Part shown: one piece after another, positions 50,426 to 59,531 of the stretch
Position numbering within the stretch: position 1 is the stretch's first letter
Layout of the letters: each line of letters starts with the position of its first letter
DNA from: Zoogloeaceae bacterium
GTDB taxonomy: Bacteria > Pseudomonadota > Gammaproteobacteria > Burkholderiales > Rhodocyclaceae
Direction of reading: 5' to 3'
NCBI GenBank assembly: GCA_024235635.1
Contig: JACKMA010000009.1
Location: 300,194-364,193, forward strand
DNA: 64,000 nucleotides
Notes under the pieces: model-generated
What the model was told of the DNA's origin: nothing
Database searches by the model: none
Seen by the model: the letters and a program-made list of their open reading frames with translations, nothing else
Translations under genes and position numbers: made by a program

Positions 50426-52129
50426 GTGAATCCCACAGGCGGAGAAGACGCGCCATGCGACGCCTGGAATCCGGGCATCGGTTCCGGCATTCCGACCCCC
50501 TTCCGCGACCTCGAGACCCTCTACCGTCCGGAATGCGTGCGCGCCGGCCGCGGCGAAATCGAGGCCTACATGTCGCTCACCGGATTGCCGCCGGAGCGGC
50601 TCGCCGTGTTCCGACCGGCGCGCCTGGTCCTGCATGAATTGATCGTCCGCATCACCGCCGAGATCGCGGTTCCCGAAGGCGCCGAAGAGGAGGCTTTCGG
50701 CAAGAACTTCCGTCGCATCGCCACGACCGTGATGTCCCATGTCGCACCCCGTCTGGCTGAGATCGAAGCGAGACACGAAGCGCTGCGCAGGCGGGTCGAG
50801 GGCGTCGTGGCGGCACTGCTTGCCGAAGACCCTGCCCCGCCGGCGCCACCTCTCCCTCCGCGCGGGTGGCTGTCATGGCTGCTCGGCGACGACCGATCCC
50901 GTCCGCCCGAACAGGCGCCAGCCGAGTCCGACGAACAGACGGTGGCGCGATTCGCGTCGCTGGGTGAACGAGAGCAGGATCCCGAGACCCGTGCGATCTA
51001 CAAGAGCCTGGCGAGAATTCTCGGTGCGATGATGCTGACCCGCGGCAGCCTCGGCGCCGATCGCACCCTGTTGCAGCGACTGGTCCGAGACCATGTCGGC
51101 AACACCCACGGCAGCCGGATCGTCGGCGAAGCAATCGCCCCGCTGCTGGAGGACGCGATCGGGCAAGAAGGCCTGCAACGCGCACCGCTCCGCGACAAAC
51201 CGATATTGATCAGCCTGAAGGGGCCGTCGGCGGCCGGCAAGAGTTCGCTGAGACCGATGCTGAAGGTCCTGATGAAGGAGCATGGCGTCGAAACCGACCG
51301 ATTCGTCACGATCAGCCCGGACATCTGGCGACGACTGCTGCTCGATTTCGATTCACTCGGCGACGCGCGCAAATATGCCGGCCAGCTCACCAGCCGCGAG
51401 GTGATGGTGATCGATGCCAAGCTCGACCGCTACATCCGCGACCGCGCGCAAAGGGACCAGCGGATTCCGGACATCCTGGTGGACCGATTTCGCTTCGACA
51501 GCTTCGACAGCAGTGCCGTCGCACGCGTGCTGCACCGGACCTACGCCAGTTTCGTCCACACCATGGTCATGTACTTCGTGGTGACACCGCCGGCGGCGAC
51601 GGTCGAGCGCGGCTGGCAGCGGGCGCTGGAGCGGGGTCGCTATAAGTCGGTCGAGGATTTCCTCGCCCACAGCGTCGAAGCCTACGGCGGCATGCCGAAG
51701 ATCTTCTTCCGCTGGCTCGCCCAGCCACGTCCGGCCTACCGCTACTTCTTCGTCGACAACCGGGTACCGAAAGGCGACTTTCCGAAGCCGGTGGCGTCGG
51801 GCGACCAGCGTCGGATGACCATCGTCGATCCGCTGGTGCTGGTAGACATCGAGCGCTATCGGCGCATCAACATCTACGCCAGGCGGCCGCAGGAAGTGGA
51901 CCCACCCGCCGAGCAACTGGCGGTCGCCGCGAACATGGGCTTCCTGCTGCAGTGCGTCCGCACGATCGAGACGGTGGAATTCGCGACCCCTGACGGTGAC
52001 ATCTATCTGCGTGCCCGCCACGGGCATTTCGAAATCATCGACGACGGGCTGCTGGCCCGGCAGTCCACGAATCCGGGATTCGCCGAGATCTTCGCCTGCC
52101 TCCCCGGCCTGCAAGTGTCGCAGGCCTGA
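50426..52129 (+). CDS. Uncharacterised 567-aa P-loop protein (zeta-toxin/AAA_33-like kinase domain)
   Basis: I do not recognise this protein as a named family. The N-terminal half (about 25-240) is helical, interrupted by a Pro-rich linker at 136-168. A Walker A motif GPSAAGKSS is at 266-274 after the strand KPILISLK. Downstream, DRFVTISPDIWRRLLLDFDSLGDARKYAGQL and TSREVMVIDAKLDRYI recall the substrate helices of zeta-toxin and AAA_33 kinases. Later YFVVTPPAATVERGWQRALERG looks like the Arg-containing lid. The C-terminus (about 440-567) has an unassigned beta-rich region. It begins at GTG 50426. It is not followed by an antitoxin-like gene, so toxin function is not supported. Confidence 0.6.
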   Translation: MNPTGGEDAPCDAWNPGIGSGIPTPFRDLETLYRPECVRAGRGEIEAYMSLTGLPPERLAVFRPARLVLHELIVRITAEIAVPEGAEEEAFGKNFRRIATTVMSHVAPRLAEIEARHEALRRRVEGVVAALLAEDPAPPAPPLPPRGWLSWLLGDDRSRPPEQAPAESDEQTVARFASLGEREQDPETRAIYKSLARILGAMMLTRGSLGADRTLLQRLVRDHVGNTHGSRIVGEAIAPLLEDAIGQEGLQRAPLRDKPILISLKGPSAAGKSSLRPMLKVLMKEHGVETDRFVTISPDIWRRLLLDFDSLGDARKYAGQLTSREVMVIDAKLDRYIRDRAQRDQRIPDILVDRFRFDSFDSSAVARVLHRTYASFVHTMVMYFVVTPPAATVERGWQRALERGRYKSVEDFLAHSVEAYGGMPKIFFRWLAQPRPAYRYFFVDNRVPKGDFPKPVASGDQRRMTIVDPLVLVDIERYRRINIYARRPQEVDPPAEQLAVAANMGFLLQCVRTIETVEFATPDGDIYLRARHGHFEIIDDGLLARQSTNPGFAEIFACLPGLQVSQA

Positions 52130-52168
52130 GCATGCGCGAGACGGCCCCCGCCCCGGGCGAGCCCGCCG

Positions 52169-52585
52169 TCAGCGCTGCGGTGCTGCGGCCAGCACCGCCA
52201 GCGCGTAGATGCGGGCCTCGCTGCGACTCAGCATCCAGCCGTCGACGATCACGACGCGGCCTTCCCGGAACTCGTTGCGCACCAGCGCCGACAGCACCGA
52301 AACCGCCGATTGCGCGCCGGCGGTACGCCGACGGGCGACGAATTCGCGTTCGATGCGCCGGCGCAGCTCGGCGCGGTCGCGCTCGTCCGGATGGGCGGCG
52401 AGATAGGCTGCGCCGATCGCTTCGACCGCCTGACGATCGATCGCCGACAACCATGGCGGCAGCGCATCGGTGGCATCGGAAGCGCCAACGGCACGCAGCG
52501 CAAGCAACAACAGACCGCTTCCGGCGAGCGCGTGGAATCGGCGACGTGACATCACGCCCGGCGGCGATGGCGCGCGCGCATTCAT
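52169..52585 (-). CDS. Tat-exported small protein, GMC partner (gluconate 2-dehydrogenase subunit 3-like)
   Basis: A 138-aa protein with a twin-arginine signal (SRRRFHALAGSGLLLLAL, about 13-30). The mature part is helical, with the EFREGRVVIVDGWMLSRSEAR block known from small partners of FAD/GMC oxidoreductases. Its ATG overlaps the GMC gene stop as ATGA, so it is co-translated. It probably assists export or maturation of the oxidoreductase. Confidence 0.75.
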   Translation of the reverse strand: MNARAPSPPGVMSRRRFHALAGSGLLLLALRAVGASDATDALPPWLSAIDRQAVEAIGAAYLAAHPDERDRAELRRRIEREFVARRRTAGAQSAVSVLSALVRNEFREGRVVIVDGWMLSRSEARIYALAVLAAAPQR

Positions 52586-54111
52586 CGCGACAGGCGCTCT
52601 GCCAGATGATCGGCCAGGCGCAGGGCCAGCGCCACAATCGTCAGCGTCGGATTGGCCGCACCGCTGGTCGGAAATACCGAGCTGCCGGCCACGTAGAGAT
52701 TGTCGATGCCATGGACGCGGCAATCCGCGTCGACCACCCCTTGGCGCGGGTCGTCGTGCATTCGCGTCGTTCCCATGTGATGGTTGCCGCCGTCGACCCA
52801 CGCCGGCCAGTTCCCGTCGTCGGGGATCTCGATCCGCGTACGTCCGATGCCGAGTGCACCGAGTTCCTGCGCAAGTGCGCGGACGTGGGCGACGATGCTG
52901 CGTCGATCCTGTTCGCCGAGCCGCCAGTCGAGGCGGATCCGGCGCAGGCCGAGCGCGTCGACGTCGTCGGCAAGGCTGACGCGGCTGTCCGGATTCGGTG
53001 CCTGCTCGCAGGCACAACCGAGGCTGAAAACGTGGCCGAGCGGCACGTCCGGCGCCGCGGCCGAATGCTCGCCGAGCCACGGGCGTGCCGCCTTCAGCAT
53101 GCGCTGTCGGCGTTCGTCCCGCGGGTCTGCCGGCGGTTCGCCGGGGGCATAGGTGGTGCCGATGCCGCCCATGAACGTCGCATTGAGCAGCCGCCCTTCG
53201 CGCAGCCACTGCGCCGACGGATTGAACGCCGCCTGGCCGTGCCGTCCGTCCACCAGCATCTGCTTGCGGTAGATCCGCGGCAGGCGGTCGAGCGCGACGA
53301 CGATGGTCTCGGCGAACTTGGACAGGTGCGGATGCTCCATGAAGTAGCGCCCGACCAGATCGTGGTCGTTGCCGAGCCCGGCAGGATTGGCCGAATCGGA
53401 CAGCAACAGCAGCCGAGGATTCTCCAGACCGCCGGTCGCGAGCACGTAGCGGCTGGCCCGCAGCCGGTGGCGTCGGTCGTTGCGGGTCCGGATGTCGAGC
53501 TCGGTCACCGATCGCGCATCCGCGCTCGACCGGATATGGGCAACGTTGGCGTGAAGCAATACCTCAACGTTGCCCGCGGCCGCGAGTTCGTCCCGGTAGC
53601 GCCGTCCGAAGCGGGTCGGCGGACTGAAGTGGACGTAGCGCATGCGGATCCGTCCGGTGGCTGGTTCGGGCAGCGCTTCACCGCCGGCGCGCTGCCAATA
53701 GGCCCGGTCATCGAAGCGCCCGGGGGCGATTTCGACGAGGTCGCACGCCTTTTCGTAGTAAGGCGCCAGCATCTCATGGGCGAACGGCCAGCCGCTGTGA
53801 GGAACCCAGTCGCGCCGTTCGAAGTCGATCGCATCGAGCGGCCGGCAGAATCCGCCCCAATGATTGGAACTGCCGCCGAAATAGCGCAATCGGCTGGCGA
53901 CCAGCGGATAGTCGATGCCGGCGCAAGTCCCGGCGTACATGTCCTGATCCGCTTCGTCGCGCTCGAAGCCGCCGGCCTCGATCAGGCAGACCCGGGTGCG
54001 GGTCGATGCGAACGCCCTGGCCAGCGTGATCCCGGCCGGCCCGGCACCGATGATCGCCAGATCGGCATCGACTAGGCTGCGGTCGGGCAAGTCACGGGCA
54101 TCGGTGAACAC
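52582..54111 (-). CDS. GMC-family oxidoreductase
   Basis: A 509-aa FAD-dependent alcohol/sugar oxidoreductase. The Rossmann motif is AIIGAGPAGITLARAFA, the second FAD motif FGGSSNHWGGFCRPL, and the C-terminal catalytic region holds GGNHHMGTTRM and AGSSVFPTSGAANPTLTIVALALRLADHL with the His/Asn pair. It starts at GTG 54111. No signal peptide is seen, but its coupled Tat partner suggests the complex may be exported together. The substrate is unknown. Confidence 0.9.
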   Translation of the reverse strand: MFTDARDLPDRSLVDADLAIIGAGPAGITLARAFASTRTRVCLIEAGGFERDEADQDMYAGTCAGIDYPLVASRLRYFGGSSNHWGGFCRPLDAIDFERRDWVPHSGWPFAHEMLAPYYEKACDLVEIAPGRFDDRAYWQRAGGEALPEPATGRIRMRYVHFSPPTRFGRRYRDELAAAGNVEVLLHANVAHIRSSADARSVTELDIRTRNDRRHRLRASRYVLATGGLENPRLLLLSDSANPAGLGNDHDLVGRYFMEHPHLSKFAETIVVALDRLPRIYRKQMLVDGRHGQAAFNPSAQWLREGRLLNATFMGGIGTTYAPGEPPADPRDERRQRMLKAARPWLGEHSAAAPDVPLGHVFSLGCACEQAPNPDSRVSLADDVDALGLRRIRLDWRLGEQDRRSIVAHVRALAQELGALGIGRTRIEIPDDGNWPAWVDGGNHHMGTTRMHDDPRQGVVDADCRVHGIDNLYVAGSSVFPTSGAANPTLTIVALALRLADHLAERLSR

Positions 54112-54303
54112 GGGGTGATCCTGGGCTGGGGTATGGTCGGACGCGCCACCATCGATGCCGATGGCATCGGCAGGCGCTGCGATCGCCCGCGAGCATAGCC
54201 CGCAGCCCCCTGCCAGGGGGAAATCAAGTGTGAAGGTTTGTTGGCCGGATTGCGGCCGATCGAAGCGGGCCGCGGCGCGGAAGCGTCGACGGCCCGCGCC
54301 AGC

Positions 54304-54864
54304 TCACTGCAGCGTGCCGCGCAGTTCGCCTGCGGGCGAATCGCCGGCCACCGGCATGGTGGTGCCCGGATCACCGTCGCTGGTATGCACGATCACCGAT
54401 GCGCGGCCGTCGACGATGGCGTTGACCAGGCCTTCGATGGTGCCGCTCATCGCGTCATTGGGGTCGTTCCAGTTCGACAGTTCCGAATTGGTGATGATGA
54501 AGCCTTCGGCCAGCCTGCCATTGACGGTCTCGCCGAGCGTGCTGCCCGGCGGGGCATCGGCGACGATCCAGAACGCGACCGGTCCAGCCGGGTCGGTCAC
54601 CGCCACCGGTGTCGGGCTGCCGATCGGAGCGACGTGAATGTGGGCCATCAGCAGATTGTCGATGCCGGCCACATTCACCCGGAATCGGAGCGCGGTGCCA
54701 CCGTCGATCACTTCGACCTTGGCTTCGCCGGTCGCCTTGGTATCGACCACCTGGCCAGCCAGGGTGAAGCCTTCGAGATGGGTGTCGAACTTCATCGCGG
54801 AACCGGCGGCGACGCTGCCTGCGAGCGCCAGGCCGAGCGCCAGCGCGAGCAATTTCTTGGTCAT
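54304..54864 (-). CDS. CHRD-domain secreted protein
   Basis: A 186-aa protein with a signal peptide (about 1-21, ending SVAAG). The body carries the CHRD fold signature around LRFRVNVAGIDNLLMAHIHVAPIG, with the AHIH element, and ends SPAGELRGTLQ. CHRD proteins are extracellular with unclear role. It is divergent from the permease gene; the 292-nt gap between them shows no other gene. Confidence 0.85.
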   Translation of the reverse strand: MTKKLLALALGLALAGSVAAGSAMKFDTHLEGFTLAGQVVDTKATGEAKVEVIDGGTALRFRVNVAGIDNLLMAHIHVAPIGSPTPVAVTDPAGPVAFWIVADAPPGSTLGETVNGRLAEGFIITNSELSNWNDPNDAMSGTIEGLVNAIVDGRASVIVHTSDGDPGTTMPVAGDSPAGELRGTLQ

Positions 54865-55156
54865 GGAGAGCGTTCCTCATTGTCGGGTCGATCACGGGCC
54901 GGCACCGGGACCTTCGGTCACCTGCACCGAACCTCCGCCTGCCTTTGCGACAGGCTCGCCTGGTGGACAGCCGAGCGCTGCGCCATATTCCACCGGATTG
55001 CCACATCGTGCGGTTGCGCCGGCGACGCCCCTGGAAACCGGCCCGGGTCGCCGGTCGGAACGTTGCCCCGACGCAACGAAGAGCAGCAAACATGCCGTGG
55101 ATCAAAGTGCCCGACCGAGCGCCGTGCCAGAGTCCAGATGCATTGGGAGAACGATC
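54865..55156. other. Intergenic region between the CHRD protein and permease genes
   Basis: This 292-nt divergent gap was inspected because of its length. It holds no convincing ORF, hairpin terminator or sigma-70 promoter; only the permease ribosome site (GGAGA at about 55146) is evident. Confidence 0.5.
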
Positions 55157-56200
55157 ATGCGCACCTTCACCCACCCGACCCACGAGGCGCCGCTACAGGT
55201 CGCCATGGTTGGCGCAGCGGCAATCGCGTGGTGGATCGCCTACGGCCGGCTCGAAGCACTCGCCGACACGCTGTTGCAGTGGATCGGGCTAAGCCGCAGC
55301 ACGGCGCTCGGCGAGGCGGTGCACTTCTTCCTGTACGACACGCCGAAGGTGTTGCTGCTGCTGACCGGCATCGTCTTCGTCATGGGCGTGATCCAGACCT
55401 TCTTCTCGCCCGATCGGACGCGGGCGCTGCTGTCCGGCCGGCGTGAAGGCATCGGCAACATGCTTGCCGCCTCGCTGGGGGTGGTGACGCCGTTCTGCTC
55501 TTGTTCGGCAGTGCCGCTGTTCATCGGCTTCCTGTCGGCCGGCGTGCCACTCGGCATCACCTTCTCGTTCCTGATCGCCGCACCGATGGTCAACGAGGTG
55601 GCGCTGATCCTGCTGTTCGGCCTGTTCGGCTGGCAGGTCGCAGCGCTCTACCTGGGCCTCGGTCTTGCCGTTGCGATCGTCGCCGGCCTGGCCATCGGGC
55701 GCCTGCATATGGAACATCACCTCGAAGACTGGGTGCAGGCGATCCTCGCAAGGCCGGCGGCCCAACGCGACGGCGTCGCGCCCGATTGGAGCGCGCGCCT
55801 GCGTGCGGGTGGCGACCACGTGCGCGACATCGTCGGCCGCGTGTGGCCTTACGTGCTGGCCGGCATTGCGCTCGGCGCCGGCATCCACGGCTACGTTCCG
55901 CAGGACTTCATGGCGTCGGTAATGGGCCGCGACGCCTGGTGGGCGGTACCGGTGGCGGTGCTGCTGGGCGTTCCGATGTATACCAACGCGGCCGGCATCA
56001 TCCCGATCGTGCAGGCGTTGATCGGCAAAGGCGCGGCGCTGGGCACGGTGCTCGCATTCATGATGAGTGTGATCGCGTTGTCGGCGCCGGAACTGGTCAT
56101 CCTGCGCAAAGCGCTGAAGCCACCGTTGATCGCCACCTTCACCGGTGTCGTCGCCGTAGGCATCCTGCTCGTCGGCTACCTGTTCAACCTGGTTCTCTAG
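55157..56200 (+). CDS. Permease of the YraQ/ArsP family (DUF318)
   Basis: A 347-aa protein with about eight membrane helices. The signature GVVTPFCSCSAVPLFIGFLSAGVPLG holds the CSCS cysteines found in ArsP/YraQ permeases, and AAPMVNEVALILL and VPMYTNAAGIIPIV are the second-repeat equivalents. ArsP members export trivalent organoarsenicals; others export metal or thiol compounds. A mini-thioredoxin gene follows by 17 nt, and such pairing is common. The substrate cannot be decided from sequence. Confidence 0.88.
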   Translation: MRTFTHPTHEAPLQVAMVGAAAIAWWIAYGRLEALADTLLQWIGLSRSTALGEAVHFFLYDTPKVLLLLTGIVFVMGVIQTFFSPDRTRALLSGRREGIGNMLAASLGVVTPFCSCSAVPLFIGFLSAGVPLGITFSFLIAAPMVNEVALILLFGLFGWQVAALYLGLGLAVAIVAGLAIGRLHMEHHLEDWVQAILARPAAQRDGVAPDWSARLRAGGDHVRDIVGRVWPYVLAGIALGAGIHGYVPQDFMASVMGRDAWWAVPVAVLLGVPMYTNAAGIIPIVQALIGKGAALGTVLAFMMSVIALSAPELVILRKALKPPLIATFTGVVAVGILLVGYLFNLVL

Positions 56201-56217
56201 CTGATACGGAGGTCGTC

Positions 56218-56448
56218 ATGAAACGCTTCGAGGTTCTGGGCAGCGGCTGCGCCAACTGTCGAAAAACGGCGGAGTTGATCGGTCAGGTCGCCGCCGAGCG
56301 CGGAGTCGACATCGATCTGAAGAAGGTCGAGGACACCGCTGCGATCGTCGCTGCCGGCGTCATGGCCACGCCGGCGGTGATCGCGGACGGCGAGATCGTA
56401 CACGCCGGCGGTGTCCCGAGCCTGCGGCAGGTCGAAGGCTGGTTCTAG
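56218..56448 (+). CDS. Mini-thioredoxin (redox-active disulfide protein 2 type)
   Basis: A 76-aa thioredoxin-fold protein with GCANC (Cys11-x-x-Cys14) right after the first strand and the cis-Pro segment VMATPAVIADGEIVHAG. Such small proteins accompany ArsP/YraQ permeases and may hold or reduce the exported substrate. ACGGAGG precedes ATG 56218. It follows the permease gene with a 17-nt gap. Confidence 0.9.
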   Translation: MKRFEVLGSGCANCRKTAELIGQVAAERGVDIDLKKVEDTAAIVAAGVMATPAVIADGEIVHAGGVPSLRQVEGWF

Positions 56449-56596
56449 CGCACGGGCGGCGACGCCGCCAGTCTCGGCATCGGCGCACGGAATTTGAGGA
56501 ATCCACCTACACCGGCCTGCGTCGGCAGGCCGCACGATGGGCCCATCCGCTAACGACCTCGTCGCCGGCCACAGCACGGACCGGCGGCTGCGCGCC

Positions 56597-58018
56597 ATGG
56601 GACATCGTCGAACTTTCGTCACGCTGTTGATCCTTGCCGGCTGCTGGCTCTGTGGCTGTGCCGACACCCGCATCTCGCGGCAGGCCAGTTCGGCAGCGGT
56701 GCAGGCGGCGGGGATGGCGGACACGCGCGCGGTGGCCGCGATCGTCGACCTCGCCGACGAAGATGGGCCGCAACCGCATGCCGAAAAGCTGGCCTTGCTG
56801 CAGCGGGCGGGGTCGGCGCATCGCGGACTGCTGACGCGGCAGTTGGCCGCGATGGCGGCGACCGGCGACGTCGATCTGTATGCCGACAACGAAGCGCTGC
56901 TGTTGAAGGACGGTCCGCAGACCTTTGCGGCGATGTTCGAGGCGATCGCCGGTGCCCGCCGGGTCATTCTGCTGGAGAGCTACATCATCGACGACGCCGA
57001 GGTGGCCTGGGCGCTTGCCCGCATGCTGATCCACAAGCGCAGTGAAGGGGTGCAGGTCGGCGTCATCTACGACGACTTCGGCTCGCTGACGACACCGTCG
57101 GGCTATTTCGACGCATTGCGCCTCGGTGGCGTCCTGGTGTGTGCGTTCAACCCGGTGAATCCGGTGCAACGCCCGGGCTACTGGGACATCGACCATCGCG
57201 ACCACCGCAAGATCCTGGTCGTCGACGATCGCATCGCCTTCACCGGAGGCATCAATATCAGTGGGGTCTATGCCTCCGGCTCGATCGCCTTCGGCCGTGG
57301 CCGCGACTACGACCGCGAGGCCGGCTGGCGCGATACCCAGTTGCGCATCCGCGGTCCCGCGGTCGAACCGCTGGCTGCGTTGCTGCGCCGGACCTGGTTG
57401 TCGCAGGGCTGCGAGGGCGAACTGCCCGGCTTCGAGGCCGAGGCGCCGTCCGGCGGCGGTGCGGCAGGCGAGACCCCGATGTGGATCGTGCCGTCCTCGC
57501 CCGACGACGACTACAACCGGATCTATGCGATGTTGCTGTCGGCAATCGAAGCCTCCCGGGTTTCGGTGCGGCTGACGATGGCCTATTTCGCGCCAGGACG
57601 GGAAATGGTCGATGCCCTGTGCGACGCCGCCCGACGCGGTGTTTCCGTTCGCATGATCCTGCCCTCGGCGAGCGATTTCGAACCGGTGCTGTATGCCGGT
57701 CGCGGCTACTACCAGACCCTGCTCGCAGCCGGCGTCGAGATCTACGAGTTCGAGCATGCGGTGCTACATGCCAAGACCGCAATCATCGACGGCGTGGTGT
57801 CGACGGTCGGCTCCAGCAACATGGACTGGCGCAGCTTCGTCGGCAACGACGAGGTCAATGTCGTCGTTCTCGGCGCCCCCTTCGCGGCGGGCATGCAGGC
57901 GATGTTCGCTGAAGATCTGGCCGCCTCGAAGAAGATCACGATCGCCGAGTGGCGTGCGCGCCCCTTGCACCAGCGGGTACTCGAAGCGCTGGCTCGGATC
58001 TTCGAACGCTGGTTCTGA
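56597..58018 (+). CDS. Phospholipase D/cardiolipin synthase-type lipoprotein
   Basis: With ATG 56597 it has 473 aa; the lipobox LAGC sits near residue 16, so it should be a membrane-anchored periplasmic enzyme. Two HKD motifs are present: HRKILVVDD in the first half and HAKTAIIDG in the second, each followed by the Gly/Ser-Asn element (GGIN, GSSN). This is the cardiolipin-synthase-like layout of two PLDc domains. ATG 56537 would add 20 residues and lacks a ribosome site. It could make or remodel phospholipids. Confidence 0.88.
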   Translation: MGHRRTFVTLLILAGCWLCGCADTRISRQASSAAVQAAGMADTRAVAAIVDLADEDGPQPHAEKLALLQRAGSAHRGLLTRQLAAMAATGDVDLYADNEALLLKDGPQTFAAMFEAIAGARRVILLESYIIDDAEVAWALARMLIHKRSEGVQVGVIYDDFGSLTTPSGYFDALRLGGVLVCAFNPVNPVQRPGYWDIDHRDHRKILVVDDRIAFTGGINISGVYASGSIAFGRGRDYDREAGWRDTQLRIRGPAVEPLAALLRRTWLSQGCEGELPGFEAEAPSGGGAAGETPMWIVPSSPDDDYNRIYAMLLSAIEASRVSVRLTMAYFAPGREMVDALCDAARRGVSVRMILPSASDFEPVLYAGRGYYQTLLAAGVEIYEFEHAVLHAKTAIIDGVVSTVGSSNMDWRSFVGNDEVNVVVLGAPFAAGMQAMFAEDLAASKKITIAEWRARPLHQRVLEALARIFERWF

Positions 58019-58199
58019 CGGGCACGGCACGCGCCTACCCGTGCGTCATCGGCGTGACGCAGGCCGTCGGCCACCAATCCGCCGGCGCTGCCCGCCCGCA
58101 TCCTCAAGCGCCGCCGCCAGCCTTTGCGTCGGCGATCGGGTAGACTCCGGCTGCCTCCCGCCGCCGGCGGGGTGCGGAAGACCGCAGCGGAGCATGTCG

Positions 58200-59531
58200 A
58201 TGGATGCCATCTGGATTCTGATCGCGCTGATCGCGATCTCCAGCTTCTTCTCCCTCACCGAAATGGCCCTTGCCTCGGCCCGCAAGGGACGACTGTTCCA
58301 GATGAAGGAGGCAGGCGATCATCGCGCGGCCGTCGCGCTGTCGATCAAGGAATCGCCGAGCCGATTCCTCGCCGCCACCCAGACCGGGATCACTGCCGCC
58401 GCGCTGCTGGCCGGCATCTACGGCGAGTCGGCGATGAAGGATTCGGTCGAACGGGCCGTCGGCGAGTGGTTGCCGAGCCTGGTCGGCTTGCGCGCGGAGA
58501 TCGGGCTGACGGTGACGGTGGCCGTCGTCACGGCGCTGTCGATCGTGTTCGGCGAGATCATCCCGAAACGCATCGCGATCGCCCATCCGGAGCAGGTGGC
58601 GGTGCGCTGCGCACCGTTCATGCGGCTCTTCATCCGCGTCCTCAGCCCGGCGATCCGTTTCCTGTCGTGGTCTGCCGACGTCATCCTGCGCGCGCTGCCC
58701 CTGCGCGCAGCGCCGGCCGTGGCCAGCGTCGAGGACATCCTGGTCTATGTGGATGAGAGCGAACGGGCGGGCGCGATCCAGCCCGAAGAAAGCCACCTGC
58801 TGGGCAATGTCTTCCGGCTGGAGGATCGCCGGGTCGCGGCCGTGATGACGCCGGCCAACGACATCGTTTTCCTCGATCTGCTCCGACCGCGGGCCGAGAA
58901 TCTGGCGATTCTGCGCAATGCGCCGCATTCGCGCTTTCCGATCTGCAAGGGTGGCCTGCAGGACGTGATCGGCGTCGCCGAGAGCCGGGTACTGCTGCAG
59001 GCCGCACTCGCCGGCGAAATCGATTTCGCCGAGACCCCGATGACGCCGCCACTGTTCGTACCCAGCGTGCTGACCCTGATCGAGTTGCTGCGCAGCTTCC
59101 GCCAGCAGCACGCGTCGTTCGCCTTCGTCGTCAACGAGTTCGGCCAGACCGAGGGCTTGGTGACCCTCGGCGACCTGCTCGAAACCGTGGTCGGCGACAT
59201 GATGCCGGGCACCGCCGATCCGGAAGAAGCACTGGCAGTTCGGCGGCCGGACGGATCGTGGCTGCTCGACGGTCTGCTGCCCCTCGACGAGATGAAGGAG
59301 AAGCTCGAGATTCGCCAACTGCCCGAAGATTCCCTCGGCAACTACCACACCGTCGGCGGCTTCGTGCTGGCCACGCTGGGTCGCATTCCGAAGAAATCGG
59401 AACGCTTCGATTGTGCGGATTGGGAGTTCGAAGTGATGGATGTGGACAAGAACCGGGTCGACCAGGTGCTGGCCACGCCGCAAGTGGTCGGGGCTGCGCG
59501 TCCGGCAGATGTCGGGCCGGTCGGGAACTGA
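58200..59531 (+). CDS. CNNM/CorC-type hemolysin family membrane protein
   Basis: An approximately 443-aa protein with a CNNM (DUF21) domain of about four membrane helices at the N-terminus (SSFFSLTEMALASARKGRL), two CBS-type motifs in the middle (MTPANDIVFLDL ... FAFVVNEFGQTEGLVTLGDLLE) and a CorC/HlyC C-terminal domain (GNYHTVGGFVLATLGRIPKKSERF). Related proteins transport or sense magnesium. ATG 58200 has GGAG 7 nt upstream; ATG 58194 is the alternative. Confidence 0.9.
   Translation: MDAIWILIALIAISSFFSLTEMALASARKGRLFQMKEAGDHRAAVALSIKESPSRFLAATQTGITAAALLAGIYGESAMKDSVERAVGEWLPSLVGLRAEIGLTVTVAVVTALSIVFGEIIPKRIAIAHPEQVAVRCAPFMRLFIRVLSPAIRFLSWSADVILRALPLRAAPAVASVEDILVYVDESERAGAIQPEESHLLGNVFRLEDRRVAAVMTPANDIVFLDLLRPRAENLAILRNAPHSRFPICKGGLQDVIGVAESRVLLQAALAGEIDFAETPMTPPLFVPSVLTLIELLRSFRQQHASFAFVVNEFGQTEGLVTLGDLLETVVGDMMPGTADPEEALAVRRPDGSWLLDGLLPLDEMKEKLEIRQLPEDSLGNYHTVGGFVLATLGRIPKKSERFDCADWEFEVMDVDKNRVDQVLATPQVVGAARPADVGPVGN

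Noticed and set aside
50426..52129. Zeta toxin of a toxin-antitoxin pair
   Set aside because: No small antitoxin gene is adjacent and the protein carries large extra domains; only the core is zeta-like.
52132..54075. 647-codon plus-strand frame opposite the GMC and Tat genes
   Set aside because: It is a shadow of the GMC gene, whose FAD and catalytic motifs are explicit.
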